From Paenibacillus pabuli NBRC 13638 (GTDB lineage: Bacteria; Bacillota; Bacilli; Paenibacillales; Paenibacillaceae): a stretch of DNA of 64,000 nt. The stretch lies in contig NZ_BCNM01000024.1 of assembly GCF_001514495.1 (NCBI RefSeq), forward strand, positions 1 through 64,000, given 5' to 3'. Numbering within the stretch: position 1 is the stretch's first letter; each line of letters begins with the position of its first letter. The notes under the pieces were generated by a model. The model was not told the DNA's origin, ran no database searches, and saw only the letters and a list, made by a program, of their open reading frames with translations. Of this stretch, positions 54,411 through 63,475 are shown piece by piece. The position numbers were made by a program, and so were the translations under genes.

Positions 54411-55697
54411 ATGTCAACGGTAGTTGTAGTGGGAACGCAATGGGGAGACGAAGGTAAAGGCAAGATTACGGATTATTTGGCGGAATCCGCAGACGTGGTT
54501 GCTCGTTATCAAGGCGGTAACAATGCCGGACACACGATTCTGATCGACAACAAAAAATACAAACTGACGATGATTCCATCGGGTATCTTCTACACCGATA
54601 AGGCATGTGTAATTGGTAACGGTATGGTTATCAACCCGAAGGCACTCATCGAAGAAATTAACTATATTCATGACAATGATTTTACGACCAAGAACCTGTC
54701 CATCAGTGAACGCGCACACATTATCCTGCCATATCACATGGTACTGGACGCATTGGAAGAAGAGAGCAAAGGCCCGAACAAAATCGGTACAACAGGCAAG
54801 GGAATTGGCCCATGTTACATGGACAAATCAGCCCGTATCGGCATTCGTATGGTTGATCTGCTGGATGCAGAAGAGTTCGAACTGAAGCTGCGTCATTTGG
54901 TCAAAGAAAAGAACCGGGTCATCGAGCAGGTATATGGCGGCGAGCCTGTAGATGTAGAAGAAATTCTGAAAGATTACCTGGGATATGCAGAAATTCTGCG
55001 TCCTTATGTGCGTGATACATCCGTTGTGCTCAACGAATATATCGATGAGGACAAAAAAGTATTGTTCGAAGGCGCACAAGGCGTAATGTTGGATCTTGAT
55101 CAAGGAACTTATCCATTTGTTACTTCATCCAATCCGTCTGCAGGCGGCGTATGTATCGGTTCTGGCGTTGGCCCAGCTCGTATTCAGCAGGTTATCGGTG
55201 TGGCTAAAGCCTATACAACACGTGTAGGAGATGGTCCTTTCCCGACAGAGCTGCATGATGCAGTTGGTGACCAAATTCGTGAGACCGGACATGAGTACGG
55301 TACTGTGACTGGACGTCCGCGTCGTGTTGGCTGGTTCGACAGTGTCGTTGTTCGCCATGCTCGTCGTGTCAGCGGTATTACGGGTCTGTCCTTGAACTCC
55401 CTGGATGTAATGACAGGTCTGGAAACGGTGAAAATCTGCACAGGATACAAATTCCGCGGCGAGGTTATCACTCACTATCCGGCAAGCCTGAAAATGCTGG
55501 CAGAATGTGAGGCAGTATACGAAGAGCTTCCGGGTTGGAGTGAAGATATTACTTCGGCGAAGAAGCTGGAAGACCTGCCTGTGAACACTCAGAACTATGT
55601 GAAACGTGTTTCCGAACTGACAGGTATTCCGATTGCAATCTTCTCTGTAGGTCGTAACCGTGAGCAAACGAATCAGGTTCTTCCAATCTACGAATAA
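54411..55697 (+). CDS. purA: Adenylosuccinate synthetase
   Basis: Joins IMP and aspartate with GTP to form adenylosuccinate, the first committed step to AMP. 428 residues, normal length. N-terminal GTQWGDEGKGKITDYLAE holds the phosphate loop and catalytic Asp; GNNAGHTI, GTTGKGIGPCY and TTRVGDGPFPTE follow. ATG 54411 (MSTVVVV) has GGAGG about 9 bases upstream; a longer frame from 54381 is in the leader hairpin and rejected. Confidence 0.98.
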   Translation: MSTVVVVGTQWGDEGKGKITDYLAESADVVARYQGGNNAGHTILIDNKKYKLTMIPSGIFYTDKACVIGNGMVINPKALIEEINYIHDNDFTTKNLSISERAHIILPYHMVLDALEEESKGPNKIGTTGKGIGPCYMDKSARIGIRMVDLLDAEEFELKLRHLVKEKNRVIEQVYGGEPVDVEEILKDYLGYAEILRPYVRDTSVVLNEYIDEDKKVLFEGAQGVMLDLDQGTYPFVTSSNPSAGGVCIGSGVGPARIQQVIGVAKAYTTRVGDGPFPTELHDAVGDQIRETGHEYGTVTGRPRRVGWFDSVVVRHARRVSGITGLSLNSLDVMTGLETVKICTGYKFRGEVITHYPASLKMLAECEAVYEELPGWSEDITSAKKLEDLPVNTQNYVKRVSELTGIPIAIFSVGRNREQTNQVLPIYE

Positions 55698-55768
55698 ACA
55701 GTTAGATTAACCTGGCAAAACTAAGTTAAACGTTCTTCCAAATGATATGCCATACAGGCATCATAGAG

Positions 55769-55806
55769 CCCCAGTTATCGCTTAAATAGCGATGGCTGGG
55801 GTTTTT
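55769..55806 (+). terminator. purA terminator
   Basis: CCCCAG and ATCGCT (55769-55782) pair with AGCGAT and CTGGGG (55788-55801) around a small internal loop, followed by TTTTT. Confidence 0.9.
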
Positions 55807-55920
55807 CGCACATCTTCCTGATATATTCCCTGAATTTCCGTCAATACTGATTAACAGTAGACTCATAGACCCTGCATATCGAATGGGGATAGGGGGTCGG
55901 AAAACGGAGGGAAAACGGGT

Positions 55921-56706
55921 ATGAAGTTGCTTCAATGGTTCATTAAAGTATTGCTTACCGTGCTGCTGGTCAGTTCATTGACTCTGCTGACGACCGGATT
56001 AATTGTTCAGTCATACGTCAAATCGCTGCTGGCGAGTTTCAATATACAGTGGGAGGGCCAACCTCTTGGATTAACAGCCATGTTCCAGGGTGCTATGGGA
56101 GGCAAGTCTGGCGAAGAGAAGAAGCCTGGCACAGGTACGTCAGATCAGCCGGCCGGAGCGGAGGAGGAACACGTGCCAGAAGATGCGATATCTGTCATGG
56201 GCAATGAGGAAGAACGTGGAGAAACAGGTGCCAATACAGGCAGTGGCTCAGGACAGACTAAGGGCTCAGACGAGAGCCAAGGAGCAGGTACAGGAACAGA
56301 CTCCTCGGCTACGGGATCGAACTCAGGGGGGAACTCTACCACGGAAACAGGCGTAGACGCTGGGACACATACGGGTACTGATTCTGGGACGGCAACTGGC
56401 GATGGTACGGCATCGGGCAACGGAACAGGTACAAATGCCAATGGCACAGCTTCGTCGGGTAACGATGAAATTGTGGTATCTCCGGATGAGATTACTGGGA
56501 AGAAGGACCAGCTGCCACTGGAGGAAAAAGAAAAGATTTTCAGCCTGTTGATGAACAAGCTGCCCCAGAAAGAGATGCAGCAGATCTCAGGCGCCATGGA
56601 AGGCGGTCTGACCGAACAGGAACTGCGCGATATTGAACAGGTGATCTCCAAATATCTCACTAGTGAGGAATACGACAACCTGATGGAGGTCCTTCAAGCG
56701 GAGTGA
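55921..56706 (+). CDS. Unrecognised membrane-anchored protein with low-complexity linker
   Basis: A 261-residue protein I do not recognise. An N-terminal hydrophobic segment (about 8-31) may be a membrane anchor or signal. Residues about 60-175 are very rich in Gly, Ser, Thr and acidic residues with short TGT/GTG-type repeats and no predicted structure. The last about 60 residues form a separate helical domain, LPLEEKEKIFSLLMNKL then ISKYLTSEEYDNLMEVLQ. GGAGGG is upstream of the ATG. Similar layouts occur in sporulation or cell-surface proteins, but nothing assigns function. It lies between purA and the M23 hydrolase, with its own terminator. Confidence 0.75.
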   Translation: MKLLQWFIKVLLTVLLVSSLTLLTTGLIVQSYVKSLLASFNIQWEGQPLGLTAMFQGAMGGKSGEEKKPGTGTSDQPAGAEEEHVPEDAISVMGNEEERGETGANTGSGSGQTKGSDESQGAGTGTDSSATGSNSGGNSTTETGVDAGTHTGTDSGTATGDGTASGNGTGTNANGTASSGNDEIVVSPDEITGKKDQLPLEEKEKIFSLLMNKLPQKEMQQISGAMEGGLTEQELRDIEQVISKYLTSEEYDNLMEVLQAE

Positions 56707-56854
56707 ACCGAGTGACTGCCTGTCTTGAATGGATTTGATTTGATATTAGAGTTGTACGATACGGATGCATGGAAATCATGTCGAGCAATCTAGCAAGGAT
56801 GCCACTCAGAGTTGACTTGGAAGATAATAGCATAGAAGCATTCCAATAACTTGA

Positions 56855-56889
56855 AATCCTTCACCAGATATGATCTGGTGGGGATTTTT
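56855..56889 (+). terminator. Terminator after the 261-residue protein
   Basis: CACCAGAT (56862-56869) pairs with ATCTGGTG (56873-56880) and the stem extends through AAATCC/GGATTT, ending in TTTTT. Confidence 0.8.
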
Positions 56890-57074
56890 GAATTTGTATT
56901 TTTATGAAAATGAAATCACATTTTAGTGGGTCTTAGAACCTAGTACTAAAAACGAATCAAAAGTACATAGTATACCTGAAGTAGAGGCATAATGGGTAAG
57001 AATCCGGACCTGTCATCTTATGGATAATACAGGAAGGGCAAGCGTGACGCGGCTTTGCGCTGTGACGAGTAGAG

Positions 57075-57104
57075 TTGAAATGAGTGTAAAACCTGTGTTA
57101 AAGT
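57075..57104 (+). promoter_or_regulatory. WalR box overlapping the promoter of the M23 hydrolase
   Basis: TGTAAA-ACCTG-TGTTAA (57085-57101) matches the WalR/YycF consensus TGTWAH-N5-TGTWAH at every position. It falls between a -35-like TTGAAA (57075-57080) and a -10-like TAAAGT (57099-57104). It suggests control by WalRK, encoded 2 kb downstream. Confidence 0.7.
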
Positions 57105-57266
57105 ATACGGGTGTGATTAAAGGTTAAAATTTTGACACTTTTACACGCATAGCTAAAGTCCTGATTTGCGGACGTACGAATACAAATATCGACAAGCATA
57201 GGACAGGCACAATGGGTGTTGTCTTAACAGAAATGCGAACTAAGAAGTGCTGAAAAGGAGAGAATC

Positions 57267-58799
57267 ATGAAAGGTTTCAGAGGCATACGCCAACCGGGCA
57301 AGAACCGGGAACACGAACAATCCGGGGAACACCGGACGGCCGAAGACAAAAACAACATGAGCATGTCCAACTTCAGTAGTAACCAAAAGCGCGTTCTGGC
57401 TTCGCGCAAATGGATCATTACAGCAGCATGCGGTTTATTCATCGCTGCATCGATCGGATTCGCAGGCAAACAATACGTTGCTGCAAACACCGTCCCGTAT
57501 TATAAAGTGATGGTCAAAGGAAATGAGATTGGCACCATCACGGATGAAGCGCAATTACAGAAATTATTTGCAGACAAAACCGAAGAATTCCAAAATAAAT
57601 ATCCAGAAGCGGAAATGGTGCTGAACACAGACGGCATCACGACCGAAACGATCAAAGCATACAAGCCCGTTGTGAACAGTGATGAGACACTGGATAAGCT
57701 CGGAGACATGCTTACCGCGTATGCCAAGGGTGTAGAGCTCAAGGTAGACGGTGAAGTGATTGGCATTGTGAAGGATCAGGCCACAGCGGACGCGATTCTG
57801 GAACAAGTGCAGAACAAATACATATCGGCATCGGCTGTGCGCAGTTCGCTCAAGACGAAGTCGGTATCGGCAAACTCTTCGAAGAAAGCCGATGGGCCGA
57901 GTACTACGCTGAAATCCGTGGGCATCAAGGAAGATGTGGCGACAGATGTAGTGAAGGCTGATCCAAACAAAATATGGGATGTGTCCGAGGCGGTTAAAGC
58001 TTTAACCGTTGGTAAAGACGCGCCTGTAACTTATGTCGTGCGTGAAGGAGATACGATCTCTTCCATTGCTGCGAAATACGAAATTACGCAAAGCGAGATT
58101 CGCAAACATAACCCGGGCATCAAAGAAACGTCGCTGCAAATTGGGGACGAGCTTACACTGACGGTGCCAAAACCAGCCGTTACTGTTAAATCGGTAGAGC
58201 AGGTCGTAGAACAGATTGAGATCAAGCCACAAGTGGAAGTACGCAAGAGCGCTGATCTCAAAGCAGGCACAACCAAAGTGGTGCGTCCAGGTCAAAGCGG
58301 GCTGAAAAGCATGCAATATCGGATAACGAAAGAAAATGGCGAAGTCATTCAGGAAGAGTGGCTGGGTCAGGAAGTCATTAAGGCAGCCGTTACGGAAGTG
58401 GTTCTGAGCGGAACCAAAGTGGTTGGTGAAGGTACAGGCGAGTTCGCTTGGCCGGTATCCAATGCTACGATGAGTAGCAGCTTTGGACAACGCTGGGGTC
58501 GCCAGCACAAAGGTGTTGATCTTGTCGGTAACCGGGATGTGAAAGCGTCTGATGAGGGCGTGATTACTTTTGCAGGACAAAAAAGTGGTTATGGCAATGT
58601 TATTATTATTAATCATCGTAATGGATACGAAACACTTTATGGGCACTTGAGCAGCATTGGTGTTAAGGTTGGACAAGTTGTCGAAAAAGGTGAGAGCATT
58701 GGTGTAATGGGCAATACAGGCCGTTCAACCGGAACACATCTGCATTTCGAAATTATCAAGAACGGAACAGTGGAAAACCCGTTGACATACTTGAACTAG
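57267..58799 (+). CDS. Peptidoglycan hydrolase with LysM, G5 and M23 domains
   Basis: A 510-residue cell-wall endopeptidase. A basic cytoplasmic N-terminus and a membrane segment (about 48-68) are followed by repeats with VNTV/VKGNEIGTI-type sequence (about 78-190), a LysM domain (about 252-300, TYVVREGDTISSIAAKYEI), a G5 domain (about 310-390) and an M23 peptidase domain (about 395-510). Zinc ligands are in HKGVDLVGN and THLHFEI. LysM binds glycan; M23 cleaves peptide cross-links. It lies just upstream of walRK and carries a WalR box. GAAAAGGAG is upstream of the ATG. Confidence 0.93.
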   Translation: MKGFRGIRQPGKNREHEQSGEHRTAEDKNNMSMSNFSSNQKRVLASRKWIITAACGLFIAASIGFAGKQYVAANTVPYYKVMVKGNEIGTITDEAQLQKLFADKTEEFQNKYPEAEMVLNTDGITTETIKAYKPVVNSDETLDKLGDMLTAYAKGVELKVDGEVIGIVKDQATADAILEQVQNKYISASAVRSSLKTKSVSANSSKKADGPSTTLKSVGIKEDVATDVVKADPNKIWDVSEAVKALTVGKDAPVTYVVREGDTISSIAAKYEITQSEIRKHNPGIKETSLQIGDELTLTVPKPAVTVKSVEQVVEQIEIKPQVEVRKSADLKAGTTKVVRPGQSGLKSMQYRITKENGEVIQEEWLGQEVIKAAVTEVVLSGTKVVGEGTGEFAWPVSNATMSSSFGQRWGRQHKGVDLVGNRDVKASDEGVITFAGQKSGYGNVIIINHRNGYETLYGHLSSIGVKVGQVVEKGESIGVMGNTGRSTGTHLHFEIIKNGTVENPLTYLN

Positions 58800-58819
58800 T
58801 TATATATTGCAATTCAGGG

Positions 58820-58852
58820 CAAGGTTGGCACATGATGCTGGCCTTGTTTTTT
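58820..58852 (+). terminator. Terminator after the M23 hydrolase
   Basis: An 11-bp stem with three G-U pairs (58820-58830 with 58836-58846), followed by six T. Confidence 0.75.
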
Positions 58853-58930
58853 GCTGCTGTAAAATTTTTTCAGTTTGGGGTGCACATTGACCCTGATCGG
58901 GATGTGACGGTGCTTCAGGTATGTTAAACT

Positions 58931-58974
58931 ATAGACTATAGGCAACAAGCCATATGATATGCACTATAGTCTAT
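58931..58974. promoter_or_regulatory. Dyad upstream of walR
   Basis: ATAGACTATAG (58931-58941) and CTATAGTCTAT (58964-58974) are perfect 11-bp inverted copies separated by 22 bp, about 90-135 bp ahead of walR. It may be an operator or an RNA element; no protein is assigned. Confidence 0.5.
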
Positions 58975-59065
58975 GAAATCGTGAGAAACACCTTTTTATA
59001 TAAGATGAATAAGAGAGATAGACCGCTCAGGCGGATCAAGCAGGATACAGGGGTGAAGACAGCCG

Positions 59066-59788
59066 ATGCAGGGGAAGATTTTGGTGGTGGACGATGAACA
59101 GCCCATTGCGGACATTCTGAAGTTTAATTTGGAAAAAGAGGGATACGAGGTCATCTGTGCTTTCGATGGCATACGTGCGGTTGAACTGGCATTATCGGAG
59201 AAGCCGGATCTGATGCTGCTGGATCTGATGCTGCCAGGTAAGGATGGTATGGATGTGTGCCGCGAGGTGCGTGCCCATCTGGAGATGCCTATCATTATGC
59301 TGACTGCAAAAGATGGCGAAATCGACAAGGTACTCGGTCTGGAGCTGGGGGCGGATGATTACGTGACCAAGCCTTTCAGTACGCGCGAGCTGCTCGCCCG
59401 GGTGAAAGCGCAGATGCGCAGACGGCAGAAGCCTGCCATCACGGCTGAAGCGCCGGAAGACGAGGAGAAGCAGGTCATGCGTTTATTTGATCTGGCGTTT
59501 GATATGGACATGTATACAGCTTACAAAGGCGGCGAACCGCTGGATCTGACCCACCGTGAGTACGAACTTCTCTATTATATGGCCAAACATTCCGGCAAGG
59601 TAATGACACGTGAACATCTGCTTCAGGCTGTATGGGGATATGAATATTTCGGGGATGTGCGTACCGTGGATGTTACGATTCGTCGTCTGCGTGAGAAGAT
59701 TGAGGAGAACCCGAGCAAACCGGAAACGATTCTGACTCGCCGCGGGCTGGGTTATCTCGTGCGCAGTCCCAAAAGCGTGGGGATATAA
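59066..59788 (+). CDS. walR: Response regulator WalR (YycF)
   Basis: An OmpR-type transcription factor controlling cell-wall metabolism genes, essential in many Firmicutes. 240 residues. Receiver domain 1-120 with VVDDE acid pocket and phospho-acceptor Asp53 (LLDLMLPG); winged helix in the C-terminal half with DVTIRRLREKIEENPSKP. GGGGTGA is upstream of the ATG. It overlaps walK by one base. Confidence 0.97.
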   Translation: MQGKILVVDDEQPIADILKFNLEKEGYEVICAFDGIRAVELALSEKPDLMLLDLMLPGKDGMDVCREVRAHLEMPIIMLTAKDGEIDKVLGLELGADDYVTKPFSTRELLARVKAQMRRRQKPAITAEAPEDEEKQVMRLFDLAFDMDMYTAYKGGEPLDLTHREYELLYYMAKHSGKVMTREHLLQAVWGYEYFGDVRTVDVTIRRLREKIEENPSKPETILTRRGLGYLVRSPKSVGI

Positions 59789-61638
59789 TGGGGCGTTTCT
59801 CGCGATTTTCGTTCTTTCGAACGATTCAGGCGAAACTGATTATTATCTATGTACTGCTGATTCTGATTGCGATGCAATTGATCGGCGTTTATTTTGTCAG
59901 TGCGATGAAGAACTCCCTGACCAGCAACTTTACGGAGGATTTACAGGCACGTGCTGAGATGCTCTCTGTGCTTGTGGGGGAGACGATGGCTGGCGGAGAA
60001 GCTGAGGCTGGCGAGGACAAAACGGAAAACCTGCGTGTATTGGTCAACAATCTGTTCAACATTAACGGCGCCGAGATTCAGGTACTGGATGCCAGTGGCA
60101 AAGTACTGACCACTTCGCTAAGTTCCCATTCGGACTATGTTGGGCGCAAAAACACCCAGACCGTTGTCAGCCGTGCACTGCAAGGCATTCGGGACAATGA
60201 GGAATATATCGTGGACGAGGATAATGTTCGCAAAAAGGTCGTTGCCAAGCCGGTGCTGTCCGGCGGCAAGATTATCGGCGCGGTCTACATCGCCGCTTCA
60301 ATGAATGAGTTATATGCCACAATGGAGGGCATTAACAAGATTTTTATCTCCGGCATTTTGATTGCGTTGGTATTAACCGCAGTGCTTGGTGTCATTCTGT
60401 CGCATACGATTACGCAGCCGATCAAGGAAGTCACCCGAAGGGCGACGGCGGTCGCGGAAGGCAATTTTGATCAGCAGACGCCTGTGTTCGGAACAGATGA
60501 GATTGGGCAGCTCAGTCGGGCATTTAACTATATGACGAGCAGGCTGCGGGATGCACTCTCCCAGAACGAAGAGGAGAAGGAGAAGCTGACCTCCATTCTG
60601 ACCAATATGAGTGACGGCGTGGTGGCAACGGACGAGTATGGCAAAGTTATTCTGGTGAACCGCCGTGCCAGCAGCATTCTGGGCATGCGTCCGGCGGACA
60701 TTGAGGGACGACACTTTGCCGTATTGCTCGGCATTGATCCGGAAGATGCGGAAGCCCTTGCGAGTGGCTTCACGGGTTCAACGCTGCTCCAGATTGCGCC
60801 AGCAGGACAGGAAGATCCCGTTGTTATCCGTATGACGTTTACACCAGTTCATCGTCGCGAGCTGGGCATTACGGGTACGATCGCTGTGCTTCAAGACGTT
60901 ACGGAACAGGAAGAACTGGAAGCATCGCGCCGTGAATTTGTGGCGAATGTATCCCATGAGCTGCGTACACCTCTGACCACGATCAAGAGCTACGCGGAAG
61001 CGCTGGATGATGGAGCTCTGGAAGATCCGCAGCTCGCTGGGCGATTTGTTGGGGTAATTCAGAATGAGACGGAGCGCATGATTCGATTGGTTACGGATTT
61101 GCTGCATCTGTCCAGGCTGGATTCCAAGGAAGCGATGCTGCGCAAACAGCCAACCGACATTATGGAGATGCTGGAGGAAGTATCAGATCGCTTCTCGTTC
61201 CAAATGCATCAGAAGGATATTCAGCCGATATTGTCCATTGAAAATGGCATTCCGGCAGTTCCGCTGGATCGGGACCAGATTGATCAGGTGCTTGATAATG
61301 TTGTGTCCAATGCGTTGAAGTATACACTGGAGGGCGGCAAGATTACGATTGCAGCCAGACGAAGTGATGCACACACGCTTGCCATTTCGGTGACGGATAC
61401 AGGGATGGGGATTCCACAGCGGGATCTGGATCGTATTTTTGAACGTTTTTATCGAGTGGACAAGGCTCGTTCCCGAAGTATGGGCGGCACAGGGCTTGGG
61501 CTGTCCATTGCCCGGGAAATTGTGAAGGCCCATGATGGCAGTATCTCACTGGAGTCCGAGGTGGACGTGGGAACAACGGTGACATTCACACTGCCGATGC
61601 GCGAGGAAGGAGGGGAGCACCTTGAAAGAGCGGATTAA
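59788..61638 (+). CDS. walK: Sensor histidine kinase WalK (YycG)
   Basis: Membrane sensor that phosphorylates WalR. 616 residues. Membrane segments at about 15-37 and 183-204 flank an outer sensing domain; then a HAMP domain, a PAS domain, the phosphorylated His390 in VSHELRTPLTT, and an ATPase domain with N (DQVLDNVVSNALKYT), G1 (DTGMGIP) and G2 (GGTGLGLSI) boxes. Start overlaps the walR stop (TAATG). Confidence 0.97.
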   Translation: MGRFSRFSFFRTIQAKLIIIYVLLILIAMQLIGVYFVSAMKNSLTSNFTEDLQARAEMLSVLVGETMAGGEAEAGEDKTENLRVLVNNLFNINGAEIQVLDASGKVLTTSLSSHSDYVGRKNTQTVVSRALQGIRDNEEYIVDEDNVRKKVVAKPVLSGGKIIGAVYIAASMNELYATMEGINKIFISGILIALVLTAVLGVILSHTITQPIKEVTRRATAVAEGNFDQQTPVFGTDEIGQLSRAFNYMTSRLRDALSQNEEEKEKLTSILTNMSDGVVATDEYGKVILVNRRASSILGMRPADIEGRHFAVLLGIDPEDAEALASGFTGSTLLQIAPAGQEDPVVIRMTFTPVHRRELGITGTIAVLQDVTEQEELEASRREFVANVSHELRTPLTTIKSYAEALDDGALEDPQLAGRFVGVIQNETERMIRLVTDLLHLSRLDSKEAMLRKQPTDIMEMLEEVSDRFSFQMHQKDIQPILSIENGIPAVPLDRDQIDQVLDNVVSNALKYTLEGGKITIAARRSDAHTLAISVTDTGMGIPQRDLDRIFERFYRVDKARSRSMGGTGLGLSIAREIVKAHDGSISLESEVDVGTTVTFTLPMREEGGEHLERAD

Positions 61639-62902
61639 ATCCCTGGTGCTTGCTTCCCTTGTCGTGGCCAGTTTGGTGCAGAGCTACTTCCTGATCTATC
61701 GTTTGCCCGGTGGGGGCGATTCGATCGTGACCTCAGAGACGAACTATGTAAAGACCGAGAATATGGGCCAGGAACGCAATATTGAAGAGTTAATCTTCCC
61801 TGATCAGATGGTTATTCATCTGGGAGAGGATAAACATACGGTGTTTTATCCAGGCAATACATTCTATCAGTTGATCTATTCACGGTTGCAGGGGCGTACG
61901 TTTGATGATTTCCAGCGTCGGAGCGTGCAATCGGTCAACTGGAATCAGATTCGCAAGGAGAATCCTGGCTTTGAGCTGTCTTTCAAGGAAGGTATTCCTG
62001 TAGCTTTGTTACAGCGTGTAATGAGGCTGGGGACAGACTCTCTCTTCCAGGGAGAGACGATTAACCGGATCTCGATCTATACGGCCAAAAATGAAACCAA
62101 GGCTCACGCACTGTTCTTCAGCGCCAAAGGCGATGTGGTCTACGAGGCAACGCAGGCGGATTTGACGGTACAGGACGTGCAGCAGCACGTTGACTTCGGC
62201 AGCAGCTGGACGCCTTATACCCTGATGGACGGTGGATATTATATCCCGGCAGAATCGCTGGAAACGATTGAAGCAGACATGCCAACAGGTCAGTTCACCG
62301 TCGAGCAGATGCAGCGCAGCCTGTTCTTCGATCCGAGTATGACCCGGAACATTCGGGAAAAGGATGGATCGGAGATCTATACGGACAGCAAACGCAGTCT
62401 GCAAGTCAAACAGGAACAGCGCTGGATTAGCTATACCGATCCGGCGGCACCGCCTGCGGGACAGATTGATGCAGCGAAGGATGCGCTGTCGGCGGTTGAT
62501 TTTGTCAATCAGCATGGTGGCTGGAAAGGTCGTTCCCGCATGATGCTGGATACTACCGACACGAAGACGAAGCTTCAGTTCCAGCAATATTACAGCAGCT
62601 TCCCGATTATGGACTCGATGCAGTTTCGGTTCGGTACGATCAGCATGGAGATGCAGCAGGAGACGGTGTCCAGCTATGAACGTTCGCTCGAATATCTGAA
62701 CGAAGGCGCCGAGACCAAGAAATCGGTTAAACTGCCCGGTGGAGACAAGCTTAAGGCGCTCATCCAGAAGGTAGCGGGCAGCAACCGTAAAGTCATAGAC
62801 GTGTATCCGGCGTACCGTCCATCCAGCATCGAGGACGGGTTGAAGCTGATTCCCGTATGGGTTATCCGTTTCGGAAACGGGGAGGAAACCACCGTTTCTT
62901 GA
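61622..62902 (+). CDS. yycH: WalK regulator YycH
   Basis: A 426-residue membrane-anchored outer protein that modulates WalK in B. subtilis together with YycI. One N-terminal membrane segment (LVLASLVVASLVQSYFLIYRL) is followed by an extracellular region with two or three YycH domains (GYYIPAESLETIEADMPTG, NQHGGWKGRSRMMLD). The start is TTG 61622 with AAGGAGGGGAG upstream; it overlaps walK by 17 bp. The conserved yycI follows only after 573 bp. Confidence 0.9.
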   Translation: MKERIKSLVLASLVVASLVQSYFLIYRLPGGGDSIVTSETNYVKTENMGQERNIEELIFPDQMVIHLGEDKHTVFYPGNTFYQLIYSRLQGRTFDDFQRRSVQSVNWNQIRKENPGFELSFKEGIPVALLQRVMRLGTDSLFQGETINRISIYTAKNETKAHALFFSAKGDVVYEATQADLTVQDVQQHVDFGSSWTPYTLMDGGYYIPAESLETIEADMPTGQFTVEQMQRSLFFDPSMTRNIREKDGSEIYTDSKRSLQVKQEQRWISYTDPAAPPAGQIDAAKDALSAVDFVNQHGGWKGRSRMMLDTTDTKTKLQFQQYYSSFPIMDSMQFRFGTISMEMQQETVSSYERSLEYLNEGAETKKSVKLPGGDKLKALIQKVAGSNRKVIDVYPAYRPSSIEDGLKLIPVWVIRFGNGEETTVS

Positions 62903-63475
62903 TGGGTTATAGTCATTAAACATAAGGTGGGCTGCACTATCCACTCCGCGGTCAGAACAACTTTCCGATCGCTGTTGTGGGCTGTTTGCAAGGGAGGTTC
63001 GCCGGGTCGGAAAGCTAACGAATCTGACAAGCCTTAAATGCCGGATTAGCCTCAAACTCGAAATCTAACGAACATCAGCGACGTTATTCCATCGAAAATG
63101 AGTGAAAACGGATGGGAAACCTATAAATAATTGAAATAACTTCTCTCAGATTCGTTAGATTACAAACTTGCGGGAAATGGAGCAAATAAGGCGTGTACAG
63201 TTCGTTAGCCGGAAATAACGATATAAGCGTGTCATCTTCATGTTGACGTTCCAAGAGAATGTTACGTAAATACGATGTGTTTCCCAACGCATGGTGCAAC
63301 GCGGTATGTCAACAGTGATCAGCCACATGTACGTACCTGTGATATTGTTGGTGAAGCGTAATTTTTTGAACAGTCTACAGTGTCAAATGATTAACGCTAA
63401 CGTTGACATTGGGCAGTATTTTCTGTGAGTTGTTGAGAGTATTTTAGTCAGTTAACTTCTAGGGAGGTGGATGTT
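62903..63475. repeat. Inverted-repeat element between yycH and yycI
   Basis: In B. subtilis yycH and yycI lie close together, but here 573 bp intervene. CTAACGAATCTGA (63016-63028) is inverted exactly at 63146-63158, and TCTAACGAAC (63065-63074) has an inverted copy GTTCGTTAG (63200-63208). A further pair, GACGTTATTCC near 63081 and GGAAATAACGA at 63211, continues the symmetry. The order is A, B, A', B'. No coding frame. It may be a short dispersed repeat. Confidence 0.65.

Larger units (their letters stand above)
56707..57266. other. Spacer before the M23 hydrolase
   Basis: It holds a terminator for the preceding gene and a WalR box with promoter (both listed separately). The leader (about 57110-57266) has no riboswitch I could recognise; in particular no c-di-AMP (ydaO) core was seen. 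No coding frame is supported. Confidence 0.55.

Noticed and set aside
57110..57266. Possible c-di-AMP (ydaO) riboswitch before the M23 hydrolase
   Set aside because: Such riboswitches often precede wall hydrolases, but I found no conserved core in this leader.
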